Assembly: GCA_965153455.1 (NCBI GenBank)
Contig: OZ234497.1
Span: 8,618,001-8,682,000 of the forward strand
Length of the DNA: 64,000 nucleotides
Reading direction: 5' to 3'
DNA from: Sphagnum compactum
Lineage: Eukaryota; Bryophyta; Sphagnopsida; Sphagnales
Shown: positions 1-12,918 of the stretch, in pieces
Layout: every line of letters begins with the position of its first letter
How positions within the stretch are numbered: the first letter of the stretch is position 1
Program-made: the position numbers and the translations under genes
Notes under the pieces: generated by a model
The model's input: the letters and a program-made list of their open reading frames with translations, nothing else
The model's database searches: none
Told to the model about the DNA's origin: nothing

Positions 1-1162
1 CGGCGGCGGCGACGGCGGCGGCGGGCAGACCGTGAAAAAGAAGAAGATTCCTTGCGGGTGCCCCAAGTGCAAGAAGACTTTCGTGGGACTGTACGAACTG
101 CGTCGACATTACGGTCGCAAGCACTCGGAAGGGGACAAGCCATTCTGCTGCCGGAAATGCGACAAGAAATTCTACATCCAGGTAATGAATGAATGAAGGA
201 AAGAAGGAAGGAAGGAAGGAATGAATGAATGAATGAATGAATGCAGTTACCACTCGTAATACGCTTATAGTTTAATTTAATTTAAATAAATTTTAAATCA
301 GTTTTTTCCATATCTTATTTTTTCCCCAATTTCTACAGGTTCTTCTGTATGGACAGAATTCATTCATTCATTCATTCTTGGACCACCTTAGTACTTTGAT
401 TCCCACGAGTCCCATCTTCTAAAATCATCCACTTGAGGAATTTAACCGTGGTGAACAATTAAACTAAACGCCCTACACCTTCCTAAGAAATCTGGAGGGT
501 TCTTATTTGGGTTTGTTTTACTGAAGAATTTTCATCAAAATTTGACCTGAAATTTTTGATTTTAACTTATACAAAGGATTTTTAATTAATCCGTGAATTA
601 TGTAACCTATCAGGGTTTCTTTTGATGGCAAATTTTTGCCAAATTTTGAACTGAAAAATATGATTGCAACTTATACAAAGGGTTTTTAATTAATCTGTGA
701 ATAATGTGCCTTATCCGGGTTTTCTTTTACTGGTGAATTTTCACCAAATTTTGAACTTGAAAAAATATGATTTCAAGCTATACAAAGCATTTCGGATGGA
801 AAAAAATGGGCCCAAATTGTCTTGTGAAGAAAGAATGTTGACCGAAGAAAACTAGAGGTAAATCGGGTGTTGGAGCCAGCTAGGTGCTTGGATGAACAAG
901 ATGTCGCACATGTTTAATCATAGTTTGTGTACTAGGGTGGGTTAGTTAGTATGATGAAGGGAGAATTTTAGTGGGTGTGTGTAGTAGCAATAATTTGTGT
1001 GCAAGAGATGGATGGATGTAGGTGGATGTGCGAGATCACCAGAAGCTTTGTGGAGAGCCAGTGGAGTGCTGCAAATGTGGTCTCAAATTCGCCTTCAAGT
1101 GCAACTTGGTGGCGCACAACAAGAAGGCACACCCACCACCACCACCACCAGCATGCAGCTGA
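1..1162 (+). CDS. C2H2-type zinc-finger protein, 3' part (two exons visible)
   Basis: The window opens inside a coding exon. Positions 2-181 read as glycine-rich then lysine-rich sequence followed by a zinc finger. A GT-AG intron runs 182-1021, and the last exon is 1022-1162 (TGA at 1160-1162); both junctions are phase 0. Three fingers are visible. Finger 1 is C-x2-C-x12-H-x4-H. Finger 2 is C-x2-C-x12-H-x3-C and spans the intron. Finger 3 is C-x2-C-x12-H-x4-H. The protein ends in six prolines and ACS. The C2H2, C2HC, C2H2 order recalls the linked fingers of plant IDD and STOP1 proteins, but I cannot assign a subfamily. The expected role is nuclear, sequence-specific DNA binding. The start lies upstream of the window. 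A possible poly(A) signal AATAAA is at 1360-1365. The splice junction restores a finger exactly, which makes the model strong. Confidence 0.85.
182..243. repeat. GAAT/GAAG tetranucleotide microsatellite in intron
   Basis: GAAT and GAAG units alternate immediately after the 5' splice site of the zinc-finger gene. An ATTC run with the complementary motif follows at about 359-378 in the same intron, so the two could pair in the pre-mRNA. Confidence 0.8.
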
Positions 1163-1183
1163 GAGACATGACCGATAATTATT

Positions 1184-1247
1184 AAGAAATTATTAAGGTG
1201 CACTTTTTTTTACTTGTTAAGTAGTACCTACACCTTAATAATTTCTC
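1184..1247. mobile_element. Short MITE-like hairpin element, copy 1
   Basis: A 15-base perfect inverted repeat, GAAATTATTAAGGTG at 1186-1200 and its complement at 1231-1245, encloses a T-rich loop. A related copy with the same arms and the same downstream sequence (TTTTCCTCATAATTTATTTA) is at 29412-29475. Two dispersed copies with terminal inverted repeats suggest a tiny non-autonomous DNA transposon or one end of a larger one. This copy lies about 20 bases after the zinc-finger stop codon, so probably within the 3' UTR. Confidence 0.55.
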
Positions 1248-1481
1248 AAAAGTCCTGAATTGTTTATTTTTCCTCATAATTTATTTAGCTGTGCTGAACC
1301 AGCTGCTAAGTTACAATGGTATTATATAATAATATATTGCAGGTCTTTTTTAACATTTGAATAAAATTAAGCAAGTTCAACACTAGTGACACAACACTAG
1401 AGTTGTCACCAGTGTTACCAAAATTGCTGTACTGCCTTCTGAGTACTTGACACCATTTTATGTGTGTACTCAAGGCTTACC

Positions 1482-1482
<1 letters not shown>

Positions 1483-1512
<30 letters not shown>

Positions 1513-1522
1513 TGTATGTATA
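1483..1522. repeat. (TATG)n microsatellite
   Basis: About ten tandem TATG units. A telomere-like CCCTAACCCTAA follows at about 1542-1553. Confidence 0.85.
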
Positions 1523-4137
1523 TTTCAAGAATTATGTTATGTAACCCTAACCCTAAGAATCTTACATGCTACTTCTCTCTAGTCATGTTGAAAATATATT
1601 TGAACTCATATTTTCCCAGGTGATCCATGGGAAGTTTTATAACCGATTAGTGACAAGTGAACCAAACTTTCTAGCTCCTCCTGCAAGTGGTTCTCCGATT
1701 CTGAAAATTTTCAGAAACCCAGAAAGAAATGGCGGTTATTAAAAAATCAAATTTGCACCCAACACTGGTTTATACTTTCAGTCACTTATTTCAAGTTTTC
1801 AGTCAAAAAAACAAATTAAAAAAAACTAATATATAAATATATATGTCAATGTGTTCAAAAATCATTCATGAAAGTTGTCTGTTTCAGTTGGTAAAACTTC
1901 CCCAGAGTTAGTTATAAATGTCCATTCCTCAATCTTTGGTTTTATAGGGAAACTATTGTAATTTTGAAACATTCAAATTGAGGCTGCTGGATCCCCTTTC
2001 TTACAATGTTATTTACTTATTTCATTAGAAGATGCCTATTCTCAGTGACAAGTACAGTGTAGTGTATATTCCTTAGATGAAGAAAAACCCTGTAAAAAAA
2101 ATCAAGGATGGGAACCCGTCCATCAAAAGTACAAGGCAAATGAGAACACAAGTAGACACAACCCAAAGAAAAAACAAAAGCAAACAATCAACAAAAATCA
2201 GGTAAAGACCCAATGCAAAGAGGACCCAAGGCATGCATTGTGATCTCGCTTCATGCTCATCATGGTGCAGCTCATGCAGCCTCCTCCGCCCATCTGAGCC
2301 ATGCCTGCACTGATGATGGTATTCTCTCAAGCACAACTATATTTCCACACTCTTAGAATGTTGCATTGAGAATTATCTCATCATCAATGCTCTAATGCTC
2401 TAAGAAAGTTTTTGTGTGAGGAGATTTGTTTTTAGGGGAGCTGTAGCTTGAAATTTTAGATGCATTTTGGGTGACATCAAATTTCAAACTTGATAATTGT
2501 TTAAATTGAGATCTCAAGTTTGTTTTCAAGAGACAAAATAAAATTTGCCAAATCTCCATACAACTGGAAAGTTTTCTTTTTTTCTGAAGGGCTTTTGACA
2601 TCCTACATATCAATTATTGGTGTTGTCAAATTCCAAATTTGTTGAAATTTAATTATTCCAAAGTCTGAAGCTTGTTTCAGGTGCTGCAATGGTCAAGTCT
2701 CGATGCAACCTAAAGGAACAAAATTGTTTTCAGGAGCAAAATGTGAAATTCTGGTGATAAACTGACACCCTTGATGAACTTGGGTCATTTGATAACATCT
2801 CACATTTCAAAAGGAAAGCAAAATTTTCAACAATTGAAGAAATTTTGTTTGATTCAAAGAAATCATGAAAACACAAGTTCAATTTTTCTTCAAAGCTCCT
2901 AACTTTTCAAAACAAAGCATTTATTCTCAAGCTTTTGAAGAACAAATTCCTTCGATGTTTCTTCAAAGGCCCTCCTACCTTTCAAAACAAAGCCCATTCA
3001 AGACACAAAACCATTCAAACAACCCACATGAAGAATTTTGTCTATCGTGCAAAGTTTCCTCTGAACTCCTAAAAGGATCACCACCCACCCCACCCATCCT
3101 CAAAGGATGCATTCTCAGTATTTGAGCCATTCTCAACTTCCCAACCCAGAAGCAAAGTCTACATTTGAGTGTTGACGAATGCTTCATGTTGGAAGGTGAA
3201 TTGTTGTCCCCATGCAGAGGGTGTGTGAGGGTTTTGTATGGGTCTGCCTTCAACCATGGAATAATGTAGTTCTCAATTGCTCTCATAGTTTGAGGAACGT
3301 TCACCAGGTGTTATTCTGAACTGTGCTTCCATTTTTTCAGAACTTCATGGAACATTTCGTATGTTATTAATTGTTGCTGGTTTGAACTTGCCTTAAGCAC
3401 AGCACAGAGAGCCATGGTAGCACAGATGAGCCACTTGTTAAAACCAGACAAGTGTTGGAAATCAAGCAGACTTAGAATTGGGATGAAAGCAGGGTCACTT
3501 CTTCAACTGCAAAACTGAATTGAACACCCATGTTCGTGCCGCCATTTTGCGCCTTGCATGGTCCATGTTTTGAATTGCGCATGTATATATTGTGCAATAC
3601 ATGTTCTGATGTTTTTACACAACACCAAAAAAATAATGTTTATATGTTCTGCAACTCATCCTAAGATTGGCAAACCTTCAATTTCATGGCACACTCAATT
3701 TCTGACTTACCTCTTCGTAGGGATGTTGTTCTTTTGACAATATTTCTTCGTAATTATGTGTTGTTGCATATTATGAAAAAAAATCCAGTCCTAGGATGTT
3801 ACACATTCTCTTAGGACTTCACACGTAATTCACTTGTAACTTGGACATCAATGAAAATTATGTCATATAATGATGATAATAACAAAGCCATTCAATTCAA
3901 AAATCTTTTTACATAATAACAAATATATATAATTATTTTTTAAATTTATTTATATGTTCATACTAAGATTGAAAAACCGCAACCATTGAGAAGTACGATT
4001 TAACTATTACCACTAGCCTACTAAACTTATGCCATGGGTAGCACGTTGCATGGGCCATCCTTTTAGTAATGCCCTTGACTACTTTGACATTTACCCTACG
4101 CACCAAAATCCCAACGGTCACTTGGTTTTGTACCCAC
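1523..4137. other. Intergenic AT-rich DNA
   Basis: No reading frame here shows domain content, splice-consistent exons or coding-like composition. The stretch around 2850-3130 has weak internal repetition of CTTCAAAG-type words. I see no RNA gene. Confidence 0.5.
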
Positions 4138-4140
4138 CAA

Positions 4141-4273
4141 CACTAGTAGAAAAAGCCTATTTTGTGACTTGTCCAAAAGCGATTAAAAATGTCATTTAGG
4201 ACACCAAAATAATCACAAACGACAGTTTTAGTCGCCTTCAACATGTCACAAAATGAGATTTTTTTCACTAGTG
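4141..4273. mobile_element. Non-autonomous CACTA-type MITE (133 bp) with CAA target duplication
   Basis: The left end is CACTAGTAGAAAAAGC and the right end is the inverted form TTTTTTTCACTAGTG. The terminal repeats match at roughly four of five positions over about 28 bases and both reach a TTTTGTGAC word. The element is flanked by CAA at 4138-4140 and CAA at 4274-4276. CACTA ends plus a 3 bp target duplication are diagnostic of the En/Spm (CACTA) superfamily. It has no coding capacity, so any movement would have depended on a transposase supplied elsewhere. Confidence 0.75.
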
Positions 4274-4462
4274 CAATGGGGAAATGCATTTGAATGGTCT
4301 CTTTTGGTGTGTAAAAGAGGGATAGAGAGAGTGAGAAGCCAATGATGCTACCATGTGCACCTTCTACTAGTGAGCTTGTATGGCTTTTGTGTTTCATGGC
4401 ATTTAGCGTGTTGACACAATTGAATTGAAGTGTACAAAATTGAAGTGCAGCCAGACACATTT

Positions 4463-4743
4463 TAACAAGGGGTGTGTCACTATGGCCTCGCCATTTACAT
4501 TAGAAAGGATCTTAAGCCATAAGAAGAATTATGGAAACTCAAATATTTCACCATGAAAAAATATAATCTTAAAAAAAAAATCCTCCAAAAGAAACCAAAA
4601 TCCTTCAAGATATTATAATTCTATAACTAATCTCAAGTTTCAATACAAGCCAAAATATCATCTTTCAAAAATCTTCATATACAAATAGACCTATTACCTA
4701 GGGGCCTTTAAAGCTACTATACTCTATAATGAATCTAAACACA
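4463..4743 (+). repeat. Dispersed ~300 bp repeat family, copy A
   Basis: This block runs from an AACAAGGGGTGTGTC word to a CTATAATGAATCTAAA word. It reappears at 24489-24793 in the same orientation and at 17868-18182 reverse-complemented, with scattered substitutions and small indels. No terminal inverted repeat or coding sequence is visible. It is probably a solo LTR or a fragment of a larger element. Confidence 0.7.
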
Positions 4744-6026
4744 AATATCCTTGCCTTGGTAGGCAAGGCCAACAAGGCATCACAAACATGTTGGCCCTGC
4801 CAATAGACAAAATGTTGTACATGTGCATTCATGTATATATACAAATGCATATGTTAGTATGTGATTTATTTGTATGTGTTTGTGTATGTGCATATATGTG
4901 TTTATACGTGTGTAATAGGTTAAGATTATTATAGTTGCAATATTGAAACATGTACATGATTATAATTATTACAATCACATAATAGATTTTACAATTTTCA
5001 ACTAGTTAACATAATTATAATTTTATATTTTCAAATTATACTACAACTTTTATAATATTGATGTTGAGATCAAAAAAAAAATTTATATACAGCTTTTGTC
5101 TATGAATTTTTGTCAATCGAAAGAGAATTTATGATAATTTGTTATGTTTAACTATTGATAGAATTTTTGTACTTATCGTAAATAAATTTTAAAATTTTAT
5201 GATTTAGAGTTTTTTTTAATTTGTGGTTCATAATACTTTAAGGATAATATAAAAGTTTCAATTCAAGTTAAAGTTTTGAATTAAAATTTACCTTTCAAGT
5301 TTAAATTTGGGTTATAATAAAAAATGAACAATATAAATTTTTTTCCCATGACAATGTCATCTTTCATTTCTTATGATATTTAGGATTTGAGATATAATTT
5401 AATATAATTTAATGTTAGAGTTATGTAAATAAAAACTTGCACTTAATTCTAAGCATTCCATTGATCACAAAATTATGAAATGGCTTCGATCTTTAAAATT
5501 TGACAAAACAAACAATGTACAAAAATATTAGTAATTCTATCCCTAGAAACCCATCGATTCACCACTGGCCAAAAACATTCCCATTATTCAATGCAAGATC
5601 CAAAATTCCAAAATCCAAATTTCCAAATCCATATATCCTCATTACTAGGTCCCATTTTGATCAACATCACTTTTAAATATGATGGTGACCAACTTGAAAA
5701 AAACTTCCAAAACTTGGAAACAACCATCAAAAAATACTTGGAGTTGATGTAAATGGCCAAAGCTTGGTCTGAGATCCACTTGCATAAAACAACATTTCCA
5801 CTCAATGCAAGAAAATAAGTTGTTCTGCATCCTCAACCAAAACTACAGTGACTGCAAACTTCACTATGCAAGTTGTTACACAAGTAAAGGATTTCAATTG
5901 AATTTTGTTAGTGACAAGGAATGTCGACCATGTGTTTGAATGATTTGCCAGGGCGTTGATAATCTCGGCTATATTCTCAGTTGTATTCTCTACAAGTTTG
6001 AAATGGGTCAAGATTTGCCTCACTAC
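4744..6026. other. AT-rich spacer, possible tail of a decayed element
   Basis: No gene is visible. The minus strand from about 6023 down to 5584 still has longish open stretches that continue below the decayed frame at 6027-7165, so it may be the 3' part of the same relic. Nothing recognisable remains. Confidence 0.35.
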
Positions 6027-7165
6027 CTAAAATTTCAAGAAGAGCAATTTCTTTGGTGTAGGCAACTCCGCAACCACCTCCCAATCTTTACTATGTTCTT
6101 GGTGGGTCATCCTTAAGTTGACAGAGGCCGGTGGTGGCTCTCTGTTCATGTCTCCTCCACTAACAGCAGGATTATGCATTGGAAGCTCAATTCTTTGTAC
6201 CTCCTCTAGCATTGTGTCCTTGAAAGCCTTGTCATTGGTACTCTCCTCCACACACATGGTGGTGTCTATAGAAGCATCTACCTTTTCAAGCAACTCCCTC
6301 TACATTTGGTTACTATTTTCATCCTTGAGTTGAAAGCATGCCTGGAAGCTTAGATCTCTAGCCAGCAATACTTTTAGTGGTTGTGCTTCAAAATTGGCAT
6401 CAGTTTTACCCAATACCAAACTAGAGCCGGAAATAGAACTATTGATTCTAGGTATGTCCCCATCATTAGGTTCAACACCAGCAGCTATCTTTGCAAATGA
6501 TTGCAAACTTGGACCATGTTCAATGAAAAGGTCTTCAACAAAAATAATTGAACACTTTGTCACCTGCATCATCTGCTACCTTGTGGGCTCTATTTCCTGG
6601 GAGAAAAGGACCATCCACTACTGTGCCCATAACAGAACTGTTCCCTTCCATATCTTCTTGCCCCTCCACTGTCTGTTGATGATTTGATTGGACATTGTTT
6701 TTTTCCAAAATCTTAGAAGTTTTGTTCCTTCTCACCGCAACCAGTTTTGCCGCACAACACATTAGATTGTCCACGAAACCCACTCCCTCAAAAACATCTC
6801 CCTTAACAGTTGTGGTGGTCTCGAAAGTTGTGGTTGACACCATAAAATCTTCAACATTTTCTAAAGTTGATGATAGAAGTGGAAATTTTTCACCATTCAT
6901 TCTGACTTGATGGCCTGAGTCAAGCTTGCAATCTGACTTGTTCAATGTGTTGCCAAATCCACCAACCACTTGACCATTCATTCAACCTTCAGGATCAGAT
7001 GTGCATGACCCATCAAATACAGGAGTTCCCTCCTTTTGTCCTGTTTGATGTACAACATGCACCTCCTCTAATGTTGGAGCTGCTGCTACAATGGCAGCAG
7101 TAGTGGGATTATCAATATCTACATTATCTTGGACACCAGAAAGAAGTGGATTGGAGGGAAGTGAT
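6027..7165 (-). pseudogene. Decayed coding sequence of unknown family, possibly retroelement ORF1-like
   Basis: Reading the minus strand downward from about 7165, one acidic, Thr/Ser/Asn-rich frame continues for about 370 codons. It is broken by a TGA near 6980, a frame change near 6540-6570 and a TAG near 6300. Each break is bridged by sequence of the same character, which suggests a single ancestral protein. It ends near 6027, shortly after a D-W-x-V-V motif and a lysine/leucine tail. Plant LINE ORF1 proteins often end in a similar D/E-W-x-x-V pattern, but no zinc knuckle or other diagnostic motif is visible. No function is assigned. Confidence 0.45.
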
Positions 7166-7488
7166 GACTATGCTCAACAGAAAGCAAGCAAATATTCCTT
7201 TACTCCACCACAATAAAGTCGATTGCAGGAAATACTTGAGGCTCTCCTTTGAAATAAGACTCAATAAAAGAGAAAAAGAAGACCAAAAGGCAGCCTTGTT
7301 TAACATGTTCAAGAGTTAGTACAGACTATGAAAACTGTGCTAAGTTGTGAAAGAATCAAACGCGCATGCAAGCCGTATGATGGAAAGACTGTCATGTACA
7401 GTTGAATATGATCCACCCCCAATTGTGAACTCGTTACTATCGCAGCAAGAATCAATGCAGATTTTGCTGGTACTAGAAACACTTCAGT

Positions 7489-9430
7489 CTAGGTCAAATC
7501 CAAGTAGGAGAATTTTTGTGTTATAACATGTTCATGTTCCTTAGCTTGTCGTGTAGGATATCTGTTCACGATTGATGATGCAACCTGATGCTGGTGTGAC
7601 AACCCACCCAATAGGCTGCCAGGGACTCTGTACTGATGTGGTGGCCTATGGCTAGGGTTTACTCTTGCCAGAGGAAGAGCAGGAGCAGGATGATTCTGTA
7701 AATGACCACTCTCATTATGAAAAGACTCAAGTCTACTCTTCACCTTAGTGTGGGACCAAAATTCCTTCTCAGTCCCTAAGTGGACAGGATGATGGGTAAC
7801 CTTGCTCAAGTGTGGTTGCGTGACTTGGTCTATTGAAGGAAGAGGAGGAGGATGGCCATACTGAAAAGAACCTGAGAGTCTTGGGGGAGGATGCTTCCCT
7901 GTCAGACTATGGCTCACATGTAGGATTAGGGGAAGAGCATGGTGGTGGGTTTGCAGAGGCATTGTTGATTTATTAAAAGTCTTCATTGTCTGACTTGAGC
8001 TTTGTTACAGGATCCCTTGCTGGTGAGGATGATGAGCTTGATGTCGCTACTGCACTCGTGGTGGTTCTATGAATGCAACAATCAAGGATGTTGTTGGTTG
8101 CTGCATATTGGCTTGCATTCACTGATGATTAGGTGCCAAATTTGGCCATTCCATACTCCCACCCACAACCCAAGCTCGTCTCTACCAACATAGAATTCCT
8201 CATGCACTTGTAGGGATTCTAAAAAGCAAGGCAAAAGTCTTCATGAAAGGATGGATGTTCCTGCAGGAGTCACTGATTTTTTACCTACTGAGGAATTAGC
8301 TTGTCAAAATTAGGAGGTGCTAAAGTTGTCCTTTTTGTAATATGCAAGGAAAAATCAGACATTTCATAAGCGTCAAGCATTCGATTGCAGTCCAAACCTT
8401 GGCATCAAAATATACTTGGCACCTTCTTGATCCAAGATATGCTCCAAGTCCGTATTGCAGAGTAGCAGTTGCATGAGAAACTAGAAATTGTGATCTTAAT
8501 TTTGCAGGAAGTAATGAGGCTGGATGATGATGATGATGATGATAAGAGTAGACAAATGATGCAAAATCATAATGATTTGATCACTAAATTTGGTGTTTCT
8601 TCACAAATGATGACACACCTTCATAACAGTTGGCTGATGCTTCATGCCCCCCCACCCCCCACCCCCCCCAACCAGGATTAAAGTTGCCAAATTGGAATGA
8701 GGAAGCATTCTGAGACAACGGTCACTGAAACACCTCTAAAACTAAGATTACACAATACCCATTAAAACAAATCACCAACCAAATGCGAACCACCCAATCC
8801 AATGCAGCAAATACACAGCAGAAAAAAGTGCATGTGGTTCACCATTATTGATGGCAAAAAAAGACCAGAAGTAGTGAACACGTACATTGTAAGACTAGTA
8901 TGTACTTTAAACTTTTGGGCATTAGCTGAATTGAAGTTGGAATGAAAAAAATAAGGGGACGTACTTGTGGCAGCATGCTGACCAGTAGTAGACGGCTCCA
9001 TGTCCAAAAGATAAAGCAAAGCTCCTCATTACTCCACCCATTGATGTTGGTTTCTACAGATCTACAAACTGTTGATCATGAGGGCCACGAACCTGGTGTT
9101 GTGCGTGTTCAAGTCTTTCTATTGGCAACTCACTGCGACCAGCAACAAGTCCTATTAAACAAAAAACTGGAAAATGAATGCATGGGTACATCATTGAAAA
9201 TCAGTTTTTTTCAATCAGCAATCTCTTGCTATGGTTGGCTTCAAAAAATTGACACTACCAAACTAGACACAAATTTCTACATGGGAGGAGGAGGTGGTTG
9301 CACCTTGTTGCTATTGCTACTGCGATGCAGTTGTTGGCCATTGTGTCTTAAAGAAGGTAGGTTCATGTTCCACATGGCTCCCACTCCTGGCAGGTGCAGC
9401 AGCAGATTCATTGCCACCCTTTGAACCTCT
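7489..9430 (-). pseudogene. Patchy gene-like remnants on the minus strand
   Basis: Several stretches have coding-like composition on the minus strand. The piece at 7489-7986 is rich in His, Pro and Ser. A short frame near 7990-8100 has a serine run and an acidic end. A 9290-9430 segment ends in five prolines and Met before a stop. They do not join into one frame, no splice sites link them convincingly, and no domain is recognised. They could be exons of a decayed host gene or parts of the relic at 6027-7165. Confidence 0.25.
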
Positions 9431-9659
9431 GCCAACCCCAAAAACCAAAACCCATCATCCTGCTGCTATAGATCAAAATCATATAGAAAGAGAAGAACCA
9501 AAAGATGCATACCCTCCCAAGCAATCCATCCACCATTCTCAACAGCAGGAGGAGGGGCCATCACCCTCTCCTTCACGCCAAGTAAAAAGCTTAGGACAAA
9601 ATGGCATCAGTAAAAAGTTCAGAACAAAATGGTATCAGTCCCACTAACACATCCCAAAA

Positions 9660-12600
9660 TCCCTAAATGACCTTTTCTATCTCTCTCTCTCATGCAACTT
9701 CTTCACCAAGAAGGTGGTGGTGCTATTGTTGTGCACTTGAGGTTTCCTAACACCAACGATAGCATGTGGATCACTCAGGCAAGTTATTAATTTGTGTTGG
9801 GTGAAATGTAAATGGAACTGAACCCAATCTTCATCCAAACCAAACTTCAAATTATTATTTTTTGAGAAGTCTCCAAAACCAAGGGTTCTATAAATCCAAA
9901 AAAACCATTCTCAATATTGCACCAACAATTCTAATTTTAAAAAACATTACTTAATATCTTTTTGGTTGCTTTCAAAATCAAGAAGTAGACAACATTGGGT
10001 TTACAACATTAAGTTTGAATATGTTCCTAATAGTGTTTTCATCCATTCACATTATAACTTTGTACTATGCCTTATGACACTTGTCCCACAATTTCCATAT
10101 GTTCCCATATAAACTTTGCCAATATAACACTTATCCCATTTTTTTTTGTTCAAAGTTCTATCCGTCAAAGCTAAATATTGAAGCAAATATGCCAAGGAGA
10201 ATGGTGTTCACCTTTGCATATTGGTGAGATAAACCACCCAAAGAAACCCATCATGATCAATATGTTATTGAGAATTTGTTGTACCCATCAAGTTGTTATT
10301 ACCGAAACATACCATACTTGAGGATTTGAAAAAGTTTGCTACTATGGCATTCAATTATTGGCTTTGAACAATCAGTCGCTATTGTAATACCTTGGCAATT
10401 TTGACACATAATTGTTGAATATAAATTAATTTTGAAAATTTCATTTCAACAAATAAAATATTCAAAAATTATATATTTTTCTTCACATAATTTTGTTATT
10501 TGATTTCTTGGGGAAACTTCAACATTTCTAAAAATAATATTAATAATGTTGAATCAACTTCACCAAATAGAAAGTTCAACTTTCATGTATTTGTTGAAAT
10601 ACATTAGTTTCCTATAGTTTGTTCATCCAATTCAATGTGAAAAGGTTTTGATTTTTTAATGTTTGGAAAGTTTTTTTGTAATGGTGTGGTTTTAAAGTTT
10701 CATCTTTCGTGTTTCGAGATTTCAAAACATACAATAAAAACATGTGATTGCCTTGTGTGTTTTAAACTTGGATTCCAGCAATTTGCAAATGAACTTTCCG
10801 TCAACATGAAAGATTTATCTAACCTGTTGTGCTATAGTTTTGATTAGCATTGGAGAAAAGGTTGTAGGAAGAAGTTGTTGCAACAGGGGCAAAATTGCAA
10901 TAGGATGCCAAAATTGGTTTGAAGAAACTACAAAGATGATTTTAGTTTTGATTTTTCATTTATTTCTTAATGGGGAGTTCAACCCCAATTTCGGCTTTAA
11001 CTTTAGGTGTTTGAAGCATTGGAGATTAAACAACATATTCTTGTAATAATAGTGTGCGGTGCCAAAAATGGGTAGGCCACACAATTAACACCTTCTAGTA
11101 CGTAGCAAGCAAATCACTCAATCAAAGGTTGTTGAATGCACAAGGTTCATGCGCTTTAGTCTACACAAAAGTAATGGAATGTGGACAATGGTGTGGTCAC
11201 TAGCCACATAATCACATGGCTCTTGTTTTCTAATAGGTGTTGTGGATGAAATGGTGATGTAATAAAGGCATTAACATTGTAGGCCAATGACCAAGCACTG
11301 TCATAAGCTTGTAGAATGAAAGGAAGTTCAAGTCAAGAAGTTCAATGTTATTTGACGATATTTGAAAGCAAAGTGAGGCCAAGACCTAATAGGCATGGTG
11401 TTTGAGCTTGTTATAATTTGTGCATTTGAACTTGAAAATGATGGTGGCGAATGTTTCTACCATCATTCCAAGCTTGCAAATTTTCATCCAAACTTTGGAA
11501 AATAAAAGGTTTGCATGGTTTGACATTTAGACCTAAACAAAAGCTTTGGGCTCAAGGTTCACCATTTTTATTTTTATTTTTTTGGGCTATTCATCCATGA
11601 TGACAAACATTCATCCATAGTTTGGATGAAATTTATTATTCATCCATTGTAATAGTTGAACATGATAACATACAACATTTAAACCAAACAACTTGGCCTT
11701 GGTGAGTGAATGGACTAGTTGGTGAATGAGAATGGGTTATAAACATTACACCAAAAATGTCATTTTATGACTAATCTTATACAACTACAAGTGGATAAAC
11801 TATTTTAAAATGGCATAAATGACAAGTCTGAGTTAATTGTAAATGGCATAAACAATTAGTGTTGAAGGTAGAAAATTGTTTTATAGTGGTTAAACCTCTT
11901 GGGTGTTAAGAGATGGTAGTATTGTCACTAAATGGTAGTTATTATCATATGGCAAAATAATTTCAGTTGAATTTAAGAATGAATGTGTGTTCTGACAATA
12001 TTGTCATCAATACAATGAACTACTTTCATGGGGCTGAATAATTAGAATTTAATTATGGGAAGTTTTATAATAAAAGTAATATTAATTACTAGAAATAATA
12101 TATATCATAGTTCAGTTTACTTAGAAAAGCATCCTAGTAACTATTTAATTACTAGTGATAAATATCGTATTTACCATTTTTTATTTATTAAGGGTGAAAC
12201 CATCTAGGTTAATTAGTCCAAGTGGATAAACGATGGATGGATTCCCTTTAAAATGTGTGGAAGATATTAGAATAAGGAGATCTAAAAGGATAAGGACTCA
12301 ACCTTTGTGTGGTGAACATCCTTCTTGAGTTCCTTATTTATTTCTTAGGAGGAGTCAAGGATTTCATTAAATGATTATATTCACTAATTTTCATGAGTAA
12401 TTAACATTAGGAGGATGCTTATGTGTGACACTCTTGTGTGAGAGAGAAAGAGAAAAACATGAGGTGCATTCACAATTTAAGGAGCCACATGCGCACCCTT
12501 ATTAAGGACTTGATTGAGTGCAAAATCAGAAAAAATCTTGAAAAAAATATGACATGTCAAGGTAGGTCCAAAACACGTGCCAAGTCAACTACATAGCGGG

Positions 12601-12918
12601 ATTGATGAAGTATGAACTAATTGACTCCTACCTAGCCCGATCTGTAGCCTACCTAATCTATAAACATTGCGCATGCGCACTCTTTTTTCTCTGCAAGTTT
12701 GACTACCAAGTTTTTTCCTTTGTTGATCATCATGCATGTTTTTTTCCTCTCAAACTAACCTACCCAAACTCAAGCTTTCAGCGTTTTGCTTATTACCTTA
12801 GTGAGTCAAATATGTGGTTTTATAGTTACATAATTGTGGGAACTCGTTGAATTTCTATGTTGATTAGGTTAGATAGTGAATGCATTAAGTTTCTTCTTTG
12901 CTAGAATCACCACTCACG
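9660..12918. other. AT-rich intergenic DNA
   Basis: I see no gene and no RNA. A segment near 11750-11905 starts with an ACACCAAAAATGTCA word and ends TTTTATAGTG, faintly like a CACTA element, but it is too diverged to call. Confidence 0.4.

Noticed and set aside
11750-11905. Possible CACTA element with an ACACCAAAAATGTCA start and TTTTATAGTG end
   Set aside because: The ends are too diverged, and no target duplication could be shown.
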